From Chamaecyparis obtusa (taxonomy: Eukaryota > Streptophyta > Pinopsida > Cupressales > Cupressaceae), in the NCBI GenBank assembly GCA_027943335.1, contig BSBK01007022.1:403770-467769 (forward strand): DNA of 64,000 nucleotides, read 5' to 3'. Of this stretch, positions 9,758 through 21,302 are shown piece after piece. A program made the position numbers and the translations under genes. The notes under the pieces were generated by a model, which saw only the letters and a list, made by a program, of their open reading frames with translations, had not been told where the DNA came from and made no database searches. Each line of letters begins with the position of its first letter. Positions within the stretch are counted from its first letter, which is position 1.

Positions 9758-11404
9758 CTAAGACCGGTCAATTAGGTCAAAGTGAACAAGGGGTAAGTCA
9801 ATGGCGGGTTCGATGTTGTTTATGCAAAAGGTGTCATCTCTGGTGACCATATAATCAAAGTTCATCAAGTCTTCTCCTAAGATACCCAAATTAGGACTCA
9901 TCAGATCAAACGAAGCATCGTCCACTAAGGTGATTTGAGGAGGGCAATCCTCTAGTCCGACACTAGGATTGTTAGTCGCATCGGGTTGGGTACTATAGGC
10001 ATGGATAATATCCACATCCAGATCAATTGTTGCATCTGAAAGTGAGTCCCATTCATATTCATGGGAGTCTGTCTCTGAGTCATCATTTAGGCCTCGTGAT
10101 GTAGAAGCCTCAAGGTTAGGAAGGGTTTTCCCCTCTCTAGTGCTAGTATTGGTACTATCCGTCGCAGCTAGGACAATAACACTTTCCTTTGTCGGTCTAG
10201 CAATCACACAGTTACTATCCGTCGCAGCTGGGATAGTAGGACTATCAATCATCAAATCTATGGAATCTCCCCAAAGGAGATTCATTGAGGGCACCCAATC
10301 ATCAGACACATCTTGTTGGTTGGAAAGATCATGTGTATAATCTACATCACTATCATTGTCTGTCGCAGCTGGGATAGGGAAACCTTTCTTCTTATTATTC
10401 TCAAAACCTAAGCCAACCGTGGACTTATTCTTCCGTCCAAAAAGAGCATGATCAAGAGGCTCAGCTTTAGCGTCTAGCCTATGACTGAGGTGACCATATC
10501 CCAGATATCCCATATTTTTAACCAGTGTATACCCTTTCCCATAAGTTTCAGGTGAAGGAGCAAAATTCTCGTTGTGTTTGTATTTCTCTTCGTGATAGAT
10601 CCAGTCCCTTATGGCAACTTCCTCTTTCTCTTCCTGAATGGGGACCGAAGACTCAACAAATTTCCCAAATAATGTCATTGCCGATGACAAAGGTTTTGTA
10701 CTTGGTGATGGTCTCCCATAAGACCTAGGAGAGATTGGCATTTTTGTAAAAGAATCAATCTTATAATCTCCCATCCCAAGATCCATGGTCTTGAACTTCT
10801 GCTTGTATTGTTCAAGTGAACTACTAGGACTGTCAGCTTCCCTATTCAAAGGTACATGTGATCCCATAGAAATGTTATTAACTGATAGAGCACTATCGCC
10901 AGGGATGCAAATTTCTACACCGTTATGGGGAAACTTAACACACTGGTGATATGTTGATGGGACTGCCTGCATTTCATGAATCCATGGCCTACCTAGCAAA
11001 ATGTTGTAGGCTAGAGGTCCAACATCAACAATTTGAAATAAGATATCTTTCTCTACTGGACCAATGCAAATAGCTAAAATGGCCAATCCCTTAGAACTTC
11101 TTTCTGCTTCGTCATATGCTTTGATTGTGATCCTTTTCTTTGTGTCAATGACGTTCTCAGAATATCCTAGAGCTAGCAACAAACTCAGGGTACAAATATT
11201 CAGCCCCGCACCCCCATCTATCAGTACACGCCTAACACAGGTTTTATGAATCATGACTTCGATGTGTAAGGCCAAGTTATGTGGGTGACTGATGGATTTG
11301 TCATCTTCTTCAGAGAAGGTGAGGTAATGAGGGCTAGCCAAATGGTTGACCATGTTTTGGAATTGGTCAATATCTAAGTTGTTAGGGACATTGGCTGCTT
11401 GCAA
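9758..11404 (-). CDS. Aspartic protease and long linker of LTR-RT1
   Basis: 548 codons. Residues about 25-150 form the retropepsin-like protease with the active-site motif LIDGGAGLNI and the flap-to-end signature NILLGRPWIHEM. DGGA in place of DSGA or DTGA is common in Tat and Athila relatives. After about residue 180 the sequence is an acidic, low-complexity linker with a recurring PAATD motif (about four copies) and no known fold. The first codon is not ATG; the segment simply begins after a stop in the gag-pol frame. The protease would cut the polyprotein. Confidence 0.82.
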   Translation of the reverse strand: MQAANVPNNLDIDQFQNMVNHLASPHYLTFSEEDDKSISHPHNLALHIEVMIHKTCVRRVLIDGGAGLNICTLSLLLALGYSENVIDTKKRITIKAYDEAERSSKGLAILAICIGPVEKDILFQIVDVGPLAYNILLGRPWIHEMQAVPSTYHQCVKFPHNGVEICIPGDSALSVNNISMGSHVPLNREADSPSSSLEQYKQKFKTMDLGMGDYKIDSFTKMPISPRSYGRPSPSTKPLSSAMTLFGKFVESSVPIQEEKEEVAIRDWIYHEEKYKHNENFAPSPETYGKGYTLVKNMGYLGYGHLSHRLDAKAEPLDHALFGRKNKSTVGLGFENNKKKGFPIPAATDNDSDVDYTHDLSNQQDVSDDWVPSMNLLWGDSIDLMIDSPTIPAATDSNCVIARPTKESVIVLAATDSTNTSTREGKTLPNLEASTSRGLNDDSETDSHEYEWDSLSDATIDLDVDIIHAYSTQPDATNNPSVGLEDCPPQITLVDDASFDLMSPNLGILGEDLMNFDYMVTRDDTFCINNIEPAIDLPLVHFDLIDRS

Positions 11405-11464
11405 AGCTTCCTCAAGGATGTGCTTGTGCTTAGGAGATAATTCTAAAAGCTCAAAAATGGATAT

Positions 11465-12553
11465 CTACACGGGTGTACGTTGTAGCTGGTCAATAAGATT
11501 ATAATTGGAATCAGGACCAATGGTAGACTTGGGAGGAGCACCTTTGGACACGGGCTGTTTAGACTTGCTAGTGCTAGGACCTCTAATGATAATGGGTGCT
11601 TGGGCCTGCCCCCTAGTGACAGCATTGAGGGACTGGGGCATTCTTTGTGAGTGAGGACCTCTTATCACCACAACGGGTCTTTCATCAGTCATAGAAGTTG
11701 AGTCCACATTATGTCCATAGGAATCTTTCCCTCTCATCATGTTGACACTATCATCCACAACTTCAAGCATGTTAATGACGTTCTCTGCATTTGTGTAGGT
11801 GTAGTTGATAGCCACCTTGCCATTCTTATTGTTAGAATTCTCTCCTTTCTCATATTTACGCAAGGGCTCTTTAAAGGCTTTATGATCTGCATTAGTGGTT
11901 AACCCATCCACTTGTAATTGTCCTTTCTCAATAAGGTCTTGGACAAGATGTTTGAGTTTAAAACAATTTTCTATGTCGTGTCCAATCCCATTATGGAAAA
12001 TGGAAAAAGCCTTAGCATCCCACCAATGAGGTAAAGGATCCGGTATGCGATGTTTTGTAGGATCCTATGGGTGTGCCAAATTATGAGCAACTAATGTCTT
12101 AAAAACATCTACATAAGATTCTCCCAATTTGGTAAATTGTCTTTTCTCCGTTTTAGATCTCTTTTGATATTTAGGTTTGTCTTGTTGTGTTGAAGACGTT
12201 TGTAGCTTCATAGCTTGAACTGCATGAGAGAGGTTAAGAACTCCTTCATTTTTGACCTGAGATGAGTCAACAACTCCATCGTTGACCACTTGCTTGTTTT
12301 TGTTCCAATAGGAGTTCTTTTTGTCCTTGCTACCATTAATATTGTTATTTTGGCTATTATTGTTATTTGTTGGTTTAGCCAAAATTCCTTGTTCTTTTAG
12401 GACATCCTCAATGCGACATGCCACCTCTACCATAGTATCAAAGGAATTAAATGGGATTTTCTTGACTTCATATCTTAGTTCTGGTATTAGATTGTTCACA
12501 ATGATATCAATTCTCTCCTCTTCAGGGATTGTCCTTGGGTATTTCGAACACAA
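11465..12553 (-). pseudogene. C-terminal gag region of LTR-RT1
   Basis: Two open pieces (12065-12553 and 11465-11911) in the pol frame, separated by stops. The first continues the capsid-like domain (PEEERIDIIVNNLIPELRYE, then a second half rich in Asn and Lys). The second has basic, Pro-rich stretches and a predicted flexible character. No CCHC zinc knuckle is visible in either. In the intact element these would be the nucleocapsid side of Gag, joined to protease. Confidence 0.7.
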
Positions 12554-14085
12554 TCACCTCCATCGTTGTAAAAATGTGACAAAAGATTCCCCTTGATTTT
12601 GCTTAAGTTTACACAAATCAAGCATTGTGACTGACCTCGATAAGTTGTAAGCAAAATGCTGAACAAATCTTTGGACAAGTTCTTTAAATGTCTTTACTGG
12701 AGGGGAAAGGTTGGTGAACCACTCCATGGCTTGACCTTTTAAACTCCTTGGGAATAATCTCATCAAGTAGGAGTCTTCATGTGAAAGGAAAAGCTCATTA
12801 TGTATAACTGTCGAACATGGTCGTGAGGGTCACCAGTGCCATCATATTTGTCATATGTTGGGAACTCAACTTTCTTAGGGAATTCTACCATCACCACACT
12901 TTGGTCAATGGGGTTAGGACATATGGAGTCCAAATGAAACGTGCTCTTGGGAGCCTTCATCCTATCTATATCCTTTTGCATTTGTAAGATCATCTCATCA
13001 GTTGAAGGGCTCTATTTCTTGATCTTTTGGTGAACATCAAAATTATATGGAACTTTAGCACCTTTGTTGATAAGACTTTCCAAGAATTGGTCTTTGTTCT
13101 CTTCCACATATTGCTCCACATATGCTTGAAAGGATGGTTCTTTTTGCATAGTCATGAAGTCCATATGATCAATTTTAGCATAACTTCCTCCATGTTGTGA
13201 GCCATGATGTGCTCGTTGGGAGGGTTGCTTTGAATGTCTATGAGACGACTGTCTCCTATGATGGTCATATCTTGAAGTCCTTCTTCCTCTAGGACTTGGG
13301 GATTGTGAGGGTGTCTTTGATCTTCTTTGAGGGCTAGGGGAAGGGGTAGATGGGGGTGAGTTGGTCCCACTATTGGCTCCCCTCCCGTTAAATTGGCTTT
13401 GGAGTTGTTGTGCATAGAGTCTATCTTCTTCTTCTTGGGTGACTCTTTTCTGTATATCCAACAATGCACGTTCCTCTTCCTCTAGTTGTCTGAATTTTTC
13501 CTTTTTAGCAGCCTGTTCATCTAAGTAGGCTTGCTTCTCTCTCTCAATGCTTCTCAATCTTGTATTTGCATATCGAGAGGTGTCTTTAAGTGGGGAGGTT
13601 TGTCTCGAATGCCTCATTGCATTAGCTGCGTTGATGTGGTGATCACTAGATTCGTTGTTCTGGTCTTCGTGTTGTGACCCTGAATCTGAGTGAGCTTGCT
13701 TATGATGTCTTTCAGCTCGTTGATGAGCATCAAAATACCTCACATTGTTGGGAGGTGACCCGGGTGGACTAGCATGAGAAGAACCACCATACTCTCTTCT
13801 GTGTCATTGGAAGATATCCTCAAGAGTTTGATTCATGGCTTCTCTTTGTTGTCGGGTGAAAGTGTAACTCATGTCCATACTTGATGAAAGTGGTACAAAA
13901 GAGGTGCTCACTTCACTAGGATTAGCTCCTGAATTAAAACAAACCTCAGATTCACTCTTAGGAGATTGGTCAAAAAGGGGTCCTTTTCCCTTAGGTTGTC
14001 GACGAGTCTTGACGGGTGGTAACTGGCTAAAGGCAACAGGGGGTTGCTTCCCTTGATTAACTTGGTACCTTGTCATAACTGACAT
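12554..14085 (-). pseudogene. N-terminal and core gag of LTR-RT1, frameshifted
   Basis: ATG at 14085 opens MSVMTRYQVNQ; a TGA at 13804 (CGA to TGA would explain it) interrupts, then 13743-13012 carries a coiled-coil-like stretch (KEKFRQLEEEERALLDIQKR) and an Ser/Pro/Arg-rich tract. 12993-12763 reads FPTYDKYDGTGDPHDHV, and 12766-12554 reads KGQAMEWFTNL with a Phe-rich follow-up: this is the retrotransposon gag core. Between the two the frame changes near 12788, where TTTCACATGAAG looks like a small insertion or deletion against an expected TTTCATGAA. Gag builds the particle. Confidence 0.78.
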
Positions 14086-14577
14086 GAAAGAAAGATACTC
14101 TCAATGATAAGGTGACCTTTCAAAGTGTCAATGCCAAACTAGGATAATCAAAGTCCTCTATTGTCCAAAGAGAAATGAAAAGAAAAAAAAAGGGGCTTTA
14201 CCAACACTGTCAAAGAGGTGCTTCAAATCAAAGGGTGACTACCCTTGCACTTTTGAATCAGGAAGTTGGACTAGGCCAAAAGATAATTGAAATTGAGATG
14301 AAAATGAAAGTGATTTGGACAATAAGAGTACTAAGATTTTTCTAGAATATAGCTAACAATTTTAAAGATGAACCTTGGCACCAAGAATGGCCTTCTAACT
14401 TAACAATTTTTCCAAAGTGATTTCGTAAATCAAATGATGCTATCCCGGAGCACTAAAAACTAGAAATTTGGAGTCAAGACAGATCTCAAACGTCAGGGTG
14501 AGAAGCCTGCTCTAAGACCTAGCCTGATTAACAGCAACTGAAACTGACCAAAATTTAAGCACGGTAGAAATAAACCA

Positions 14578-14800
14578 GGTGATATACTCCAGGCTACTGG
14601 GGCGATAAACCTATAAGCGCGCGATACTTCGCCTGAAGCCAGGTGATACTTCTTAATACTGGCGGGCGATATACTCCAGGCAGGTCGGGCGATAGTCCGT
14701 CAGGGGTGAACTATCGCGCGATATTTCTCTTCAAAGCGGGCGATATTTCTAGCAAGCACGAAGTATCGCGCGATACTTCACTTTACAGGGCGCGATATTG
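14578..14800. repeat. Palindrome cluster B in the LTR-RT1 leader
   Basis: About nine copies or half-copies of GGCGATA/TATCGCGCGATA. The perfect 20-bp palindrome GAAGTATCGCGCGATACTTC is at 14760-14779, identical to those in cluster A. Others read GGGCGATATTTCT and AGCGCGCGATACTTC. Confidence 0.88.
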
Positions 14801-16207
14801 TTGCAGAATTGTTTAACTCTTGACCAGATTTGTGCAAAATTTGCATTTTTGGGTCTGTTTGATCAAAATTTCTAGTCTGAGGGTTGATGTTTTTGATTTC
14901 AGTCACAATATCAGCAAGATTTCAGCCGGTTTGCAAATAGTAAAGGATCAAAACATGGTCTCAAACACTTGAAACAAGGGCAAAAGCAACCTTGCCAAGA
15001 CAAACACTTGTGATATCAGAATTGAAACAACACCCTATGAATATTATCGATTGTTTGTATGTAAGAACGTTTGCACTGGTATCACACAATCGAAGACACT
15101 TCAAGCAAATCTATCCTAAAAAGTCAAGGCTCAATACTTACCAACTTAGCCCACAACTTGATGCCCCCTCGCCTCACACCAAGTGGTTACCCACAAGAGA
15201 TGTTGGCTTTGTCATAGAAATGTCAAATGACACAACCAAAGGGACACATATGGTGAGTATCTTAAGGTGATCCGGGTAAACCACTTGGATCAATCCTTGC
15301 ACTAAGAAGATAAGTGGCTAAAAGAAGGTGGCTTCTATCTAATGGTTCTTAATAAGGGTTTCCGTTCACAACACCCCTCTTGCTCCTCATAAAGGACTAG
15401 GACCTCAAGAGTACCTTAAGTATTCTTGTTCAATGTTTTCCCCATGGTCGCAATCCCATGAGCTACTCACATCAAATGAAGACAAGTGTTATGTCTATCA
15501 AGGTTTTTGGTGTCCTTGAAGCCTTGAGATTATAGTGAGTTGGAATCACTTGCCACCAAGGAAAATGATGACAAGGTTGTCCCCACTTGAGTCATTCCTC
15601 TTGATTGCTCAAGAGCAGGCCCACTAAAGGATTCCTAAACTAAACAAAAATGGATCAACTCTTGAGGTTCAAGGTTTTTGATTCACCACAAGGGTGAAGA
15701 GCATACTCCCCTATCTCAAAAATCTCTCCCAAACACACCAAGCAAAGAGATTCAACTACCCCCTTGCTTTCAAAACCTTAAGATGGGTCAAGATTTTTTG
15801 ATTCACCTCAAGGTGAAGAGCATACTTCTCCTACCACCTCAAGATCCCTTTCACAAGGTATTAAGATGCCTAATACAATTAGTGAATGCCACACTTGAAA
15901 GGAAAGTAAATAAACAAGCAAAAAAAAAAAATTTATTTTTATGCTTGGGTAGCCCTGCAAAAACTGTTAGTAGCCCTCTTTGACATGCATTTTTAGCAAT
16001 TTTCAAGCAAATGAGAGCACCTACAAACACAACTTGTTAGACCCACAAAGTTAGCAAAATCAAAATCCAAATGTAAACATGCAATAAACTGCTAGATTTA
16101 AGCTAAAAGATGCGGGTTAGACCTATCTAAACACAGCAAAACAAAATAGCAAGCTAAAATAATCAAATTCAGACAAGAAAATTGGAAACGCAAGTCTCTG
16201 TCAGACT

Positions 16208-16450
16208 AGGCGATATTTCTCAGACTTCACCAGTATCGTGCGATACAGTTTCCTATAGTCGGGCGATATTTCTCAGTCGCGTGATATTTCTCAGTCGCAC
16301 GATACTTCTCACTATGGGCAGGTGATACTTTTCCCAATAACAGGTGATATTTCTCAGTACCGGCGGGTGATTCTTCTTTCGCGCGAAGTGTCGCACCGCT
16401 ATACAAAGGTATATCGCGCGATATTTCTAAGAAGTATCACGTGATACTCT
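16208..16450. repeat. Palindrome cluster C next to the LTR-RT1 primer site
   Basis: About eleven diverged copies, mostly GCGATATTTCTCAG, with TATATCGCGCGATATTTC at about 16411-16428 and AGTATCACGTGATACT at 16433-16448. It ends about 95 bp before the primer binding site, so it is within the first few hundred bases of the element RNA. Confidence 0.85.
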
Positions 16451-16544
16451 GAGACAGAAAATCAGAGACTGAAAATCAAACTGAAAATTGACAAAAATTT
16501 TGACGAAAAATGCAGAATTAAAGGGACAAAGCTAATCTACTCTG

Positions 16545-16561
16545 CCCCACGGTGGGCGCCA
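16545..16561 (-). promoter_or_regulatory. Primer binding site of LTR-RT1, tRNA-Lys type
   Basis: The minus strand reads TGGCGCCCACCGTGGGG, four bases inside the 5' LTR. This is complementary over 17 nt to the 3' end of plant tRNA-Lys as I remember it (CCCCACGGUGGGCG plus CCA). The tRNA assignment is from memory; the position and the TGG start are seen directly. Confidence 0.85.
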
Positions 16562-16565
16562 GAAA

Positions 16566-17550
16566 TGTACACACTAAAATGGTGCACTTCTATGAACCAT
16601 TACATGCAAGGTTGCTCAAGAATGAGACCTCACAAAGTGGCTCATAGCTCTCTATGCATGGAGTTGCAAGGGACTATGATAAATTTGCTCTCAGCTAGAG
16701 CTACAAACTTGTGACCTTGCTAGTCAACCATACAATGAGAGATTCAAGTGAAGACAAGGGCAACAATGCCAATGTCTCCAAGAATCACTATGAAATGCAA
16801 TGCAATGCAACTAAAATGAAGATGCAAATGTGCAAGCTATGCTATGAAAATGGAAGTACAAACTAAGCTATGAAAGGAAATAGCAAGTATTACCAAGCCT
16901 TCCTATTTAGACTATGTGAGTTATTCTATTGCATAAAAGGAAACTAAGCTAACAATGCCATTATCATGCAACTATGAAAGAAATATGAACTAGATGATGC
17001 AATGAAGCAAGTCTTCAATGTCTTAAAACTCCAAATGCACCTAAAACCTGCAGCATAACAATAGCATAAAACAAGTGGATATCAAATGAAGGAGAGAGCC
17101 CTCCTTTTATAAGAAATGAGGTGAAATGGACCATGGAGATTAAGAGGCAAAACGTCTTAATCAGTGGTGGAGCTTGAAAGAGGAGCAATCCATGTGCACA
17201 GTTATCCTCCAATAGGAAAATAAGAGTTGACTTTATGTCCATATGAGACAAAAAGTGCTTTTCTCTTTTTTTATAAAATAGGAATAATGCTTTATTTGTG
17301 CAACTTAGGATAAGATGAAAAGGTGGGGCTTTTTATTTAATCAAAAGGGGAGGAAATATTCCTTTTATTCAAATAAAGACTTAGGATAAATGGTTAGCCC
17401 AAGGATAAAAATCCAATATATGATCGAAATTAAGACTTGATCAAGAAATTGATAATGTTCAAAATATTGATTATTGATCAAAATGATTCAGGGTTGATAA
17501 ATCAAATAAATGGGGCCCAAAGTCTAGGCGACCATTTTTGGGTGCATACA
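16566..17550 (-). repeat. 5' LTR of LTR-RT1
   Basis: 985 bp, direct repeat of 348-1332. On the element strand a clean TATA box TATAAAAG lies at 17111-17104, so transcription would start within this LTR and run leftwards into the leader. Confidence 0.95.
17104..17111 (-). promoter_or_regulatory. TATA box in the 5' LTR of LTR-RT1
   Basis: TATAAAAG on the minus strand, followed by GGAGGG. The same site is kept in the other LTR at 886-893. Confidence 0.65.
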
Positions 17551-17555
17551 GGTGT
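17551..17555. repeat. Target site duplication of LTR-RT1, right copy (GGTGT)
   Basis: Matches 343-347 exactly and directly follows the terminal CA of the LTR. Confidence 0.93.
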
Positions 17556-18489
17556 CAAGGTGACATGTCATAATAGATTTGTAATGATGATTTGATATTA
17601 CATTATTCGAGGTGATTGGATCTATCAAGTTTTGGAAGCATGTTAGGGAAGTCAAATAAAGTTTGACTGTTCTAGTGTAAAATCAATGTATGATGAATCT
17701 CAAGGCTGACTTGAATTTGTAATTGAATATTCTAGATTGGTAATATATTTTAGGGGTCAAGGATTGAGTGGGAATGATTGTAATTCAAATGTAATATGTT
17801 TTGTAAGTCCGATAAGGCCCTAATGAACATGTAATATATTTATATGTAAATCAATGAATTATGCAAGTGTCAATCAAGGAAGCAAAGGTGCAGTCAATTG
17901 AAGAGAGAATATTGTCTGCAAGAGAAGTATAATTTGTGATTAATTAGATCTAAACAAGAAGAGGAGAAGTGCTACACTGAGATCATTGTACTTTTTTAAT
18001 CCTAATAGGTTCTACAATAAAATTCCTTTACTGGGTAGACTTTAACAAGTCTTATTTGTAAATCCTTTGACCAGGTGACTCTTTAACTAGGGTTTGAAAT
18101 CCTTTAACAAGGTTACTCCTAATAGGGTAAATCTCCTAATAGGGCTAGAGGTAAATCCCTTACCTAGGTGACTCCTAACATGGTCTCCACCTAACCAGGC
18201 ATAATTGTAAGTTCCTAACAAGGCACATTTTAGAAGAGTGCAGATTATTAATGGGTGCTAATTCTCACCATTCTTTTTACCCTTAATCAGGTTTTCCATG
18301 ATGAAAATATTGGTGTCACTTTGTTGTATGTTTGGATAGTTAGTTGGTTAATTTTTTTATTGCATGCATATAAAAGTTCAAATTTGATGAATGTGGTTAA
18401 TGTTGTTAAATAAATTATGAAAAGTTTTAAATATGATAGATTACTGGTTCACCCCCCCTCTCAGTAATCTTGGACCTTATACTATTAAC
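17556..18489 (+). repeat. Copia-LTR-like fragment interrupted by LTR-RT1
   Basis: No frame of note. The second half has repeated phrases such as CTAACAAGG, CCTAATAGGG and CTTTAACAAGG, then a C-rich CACCCCCCCTCTCAGTAATC and a final ATTAACA. The copia leader at 58430-58805 has the same layout (CTAACAGG, CTAACAAGG, CCCCACCCCTCTCAGTATTTC, CTAACA). I infer a copia LTR; no primer site follows at 18490, so it may be a solo LTR or a fragment. Confidence 0.45.
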
Positions 18490-19052
18490 ATGATGACACT
18501 TGGACAAAGATTCTTGCAACCAAATCCCACATATCATCTCTCATATATTTCTTCATAATTCTTCATAGTTCTTATTTTAACCACCAATAAAACCAATTGT
18601 CAAAGAATGTATCATTTTTCTGCCGCCTCCATCAATTTCCTTCAAATTGTCATGGAGAACCCATTCCCTAGCTCAGGTCGATCCCTTGCTCCATTGAGCT
18701 GGAGTTTCAAATGAAACTAAAAAAATGTCTTTCAGTTCACCTTATTCAAATGATAACTATAAATCATATCAATTAATTCCACTAAAATTATGTTGATGAC
18801 ATAAAGGATCTTGACAACTTTGTAATTATGACATTGATACAACTTGTGTCATTAAAATATTTACAATTTGTATAGTTGACCCAAAGAATTGTCCTTGTAT
18901 GTAATTTTTTAATGCCATGGTCAACACTTTCTAAGTAATGCCTTAGTCACTTAAGTGACTACAAATACAAGGCACACATTTGATAAACTTGTCTTCAATC
19001 TATGTTTCATTGATAACATAATACTTTTTCCAAGGTCTTACTCACAATTACT

Positions 19053-19057
<5 letters not shown>

Positions 19058-19113
<56 letters not shown>
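19058..19113. repeat. (TA)n microsatellite
   Basis: About 28 uninterrupted TA units. Confidence 0.95.
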
Positions 19114-19118
<5 letters not shown>

Positions 19119-19388
19119 CTTGTTGTGAAGATCATTCATATTAATACTACATACCAATGTTTTCCTTTTTATTTTCAAGGGTTGAAAGGATATTGTCATA
19201 ACTTTGCATACCATTTCCCACTAATGAGTCACAAGTCTCACCATCAATAGTATTTTCAAGACCAAATATTAACCACCATAACTTGATAATGAGTCAACAA
19301 GTGTCACTAGACTGAATATGTCAATGTATATCAAATATGTACACCAACCTGTATATAAGGATCCATTGGGTCAATGCAAATTTAGTAA

Positions 19389-19389
<1 letters not shown>

Positions 19390-19428
<39 letters not shown>
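19390..19428. repeat. (GT)n microsatellite
   Basis: About 19 uninterrupted GT units. Confidence 0.95.
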
Positions 19429-19432
<4 letters not shown>

Positions 19433-19786
19433 TACAAGGGCTTATGAAATGCTCATGATATCAAACCTCACAAACTATCACCTCGATATCACAAATAGGA
19501 AGTTAGTTTTGTGTCATCGAGGACAACAAGAGAAGGTGAAAATAGTTTTCACTTCCTAATCCATCCATAAATTCATTGTATCTATACTCATATAAACCTG
19601 ATAATCTTCCTCATCAATCCTATCTCCAATTGATTTCCCCAAAGCACTTTTAATTCCTAACACTCTTTTAAGAAATTTTAAAATCCTTTTCATAAAATTT
19701 CTCTCAAGATCTTGTCTTCCTATTCTCATCCAATAAAGATAAAAAACCTCCTTGTGTTTCCAATTTGGCTAAGTAGGATATCATGA

Positions 19787-19804
19787 TGTTGTCATTATGG
19801 AAAC
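19787..19804 (+). repeat. Possible start of a copia 5' LTR cut by the 38 kb element
   Basis: The 18 bases TGTTGTCATTATGGAAAC begin with TG in a way typical of plant copia LTRs. They directly precede the left terminal inverted repeat. If joined to 57748-58805 they give a TG...CA unit of about 1.08 kb that is followed by a copia primer site. Inference only. Confidence 0.4.
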
Positions 19805-19837
19805 ATATGGGTATGTGCAAGATCATGAGGGGCCAAA
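19805..19837 (+). repeat. Left terminal inverted repeat of the 38 kb element
   Basis: Starts ATATGGGTATGTGC and ends GAGGGGCCAAA. It matches the reverse complement of 57715-57747 at 32 of 33 positions (A against T at base 15). Confidence 0.85.
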
Positions 19838-20629
19838 CTATTCCCTTAAGTGGCAATGAAAAATCAGCAAATCAAGGTTAGTCAACTTGACATGAAAATT
19901 TCAACTAGCTATCAACCTAATATCAAAAAGTTGTAAGAATAGAATCTATAGAAAATTGAATGTGGTTTCTAAACTACTAGGCCTTTTTTGAAAAAAAGTT
20001 AGTATGATTGGTGAAAAGTATAGATTTCAATGCAGCAGTACAAAAATTTTAGGAAAAAAATAAGAAGTAGGTGTATGTCTGACCACCTTAATCATAATCA
20101 AATGATAATATTTTATATATAAGTAGTAGACTCATGCCCGAATGTGACACATATTGTTTTGTAATTTTATTCCAAAAAAAAATTAATTATGAATTTTTTG
20201 CTACAATGTTTTCAAAATTAAAAAAACTCATGTGCCTGACCACCTTAACTCATTCAAAACTTTACATAATTCAAGTTTTATTTTTTTTCCTTATAGTAGG
20301 CAAAGCATAGAATGTGATGCATTTTTTGGATTTCAAAAATGTTATACCATCTAAAAGTTATAGTTATTTTTCAATCAGTATATAAATCAGCACTTTAGAG
20401 GTAACTCAATTAGAAAATACCTAATAATTACTTACCAAATTCAAAATTTGATAGCAATTATATCGATAGAAAGCTGATAATCTCCTTAAGATACCCTTTT
20501 TGTTTCATCAAATTTGGGTAAAAAAAAAAGTCATCAGCTACATGGTCGAAGTTTGGAACTCAGAGAAATAGGGGAAAAACACATTTTTGAGACATTTCAA
20601 TAGTTGACCATGTAGGTTTGGTGCACAAA

Positions 20630-20690
20630 GCAATACCGAGCCTAATCAGGTACCTGATATTTTCAGGTACCCGAAATGGCCGGTAGAATT
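20630..20690 (+). repeat. Left subterminal repeat block
   Basis: GCACAAAGCAATACCGAGCC followed by TAATCAGGTACCTGATA and TTTTCAGGTACCCGA. The inverse complement of 57540-57615 has a GCACAAGCCTAATTGGGTAC phrase followed by the same GGTACCTGATA units, so the block occurs in inverted form near the other end. Such subterminal arrays bind transposase in several plant DNA transposons; that role here is inference. Confidence 0.6.
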
Positions 20691-21049
20691 TTGATTTTTC
20701 AATTTTCCCTCCACTTTCTCCCTCCCATTTCTCCATCCTATATTAGATTAGATTATATATTACATATCAAAAAACTATATATTAGATATATATTAGATTA
20801 TATATTATATATATTAAATATTATATAATATACATTTTACATTAAATATTATTATTTAATATATATTAATATTAAATGTTACATTATATATCATATATTA
20901 CATATTATTTTATATGTATATAATATATATTAATATGTATTTTACAGCTATGTACGAAAGGTTGGAAGATTGCAGAAAAATCATTGATGGCCATTGAAAG
21001 AAGCAAAGGAAATCAATCAGCCATTTAAAAAATTCATGGGCGGCCATTG

Positions 21050-21302
<253 letters not shown>

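Larger units (their letters stand above)
14086..16544 (-). other. 5' leader of LTR-RT1 (untranslated), with two palindrome clusters
   Basis: This 2.46-kb stretch lies between the primer site and the gag ATG. I see no coding family on either strand. Frames such as 14992-15270 (+) have no supporting features. A tandem-like pair near 15670-15850 repeats a phrase around TTTGATTCACC and GGTGAAGAGCATACT about 110 bp apart. Clusters B and C of the TATCGCGCGATA palindrome are inside. Confidence 0.6.
348..17550 (-). mobile_element. LTR-RT1: complete Ty3/gypsy Tat-type retrotransposon carrying an antisense plant gene
   Basis: The element is 17,203 bp long and reads on the minus strand. From its 5' end (right side) it has a 985-bp LTR, a tRNA-Lys primer site, a 2.4-kb leader, gag, protease, reverse transcriptase, an eroded gypsy RNase H, an archaeal-type RNase H, integrase, a long 3' spacer holding an antisense plant mobile domain gene, a polypurine tract and the second LTR. 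Both LTRs start TG and end CA, and a GGTGT duplication flanks the whole. The double RNase H places it in the Tat branch. I count about ten differences between the LTRs (about 1%), so the insertion is fairly recent. The coding region is nevertheless broken by many stops and at least one frameshift, near 12788 in gag. Confidence 0.93.
18490..19786. other. AT-rich intergenic DNA with two microsatellites
   Basis: I see no gene, no RNA gene and no element ends. A (TA)n run covers 19058-19113 and a (GT)n run 19390-19428. Confidence 0.6.
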
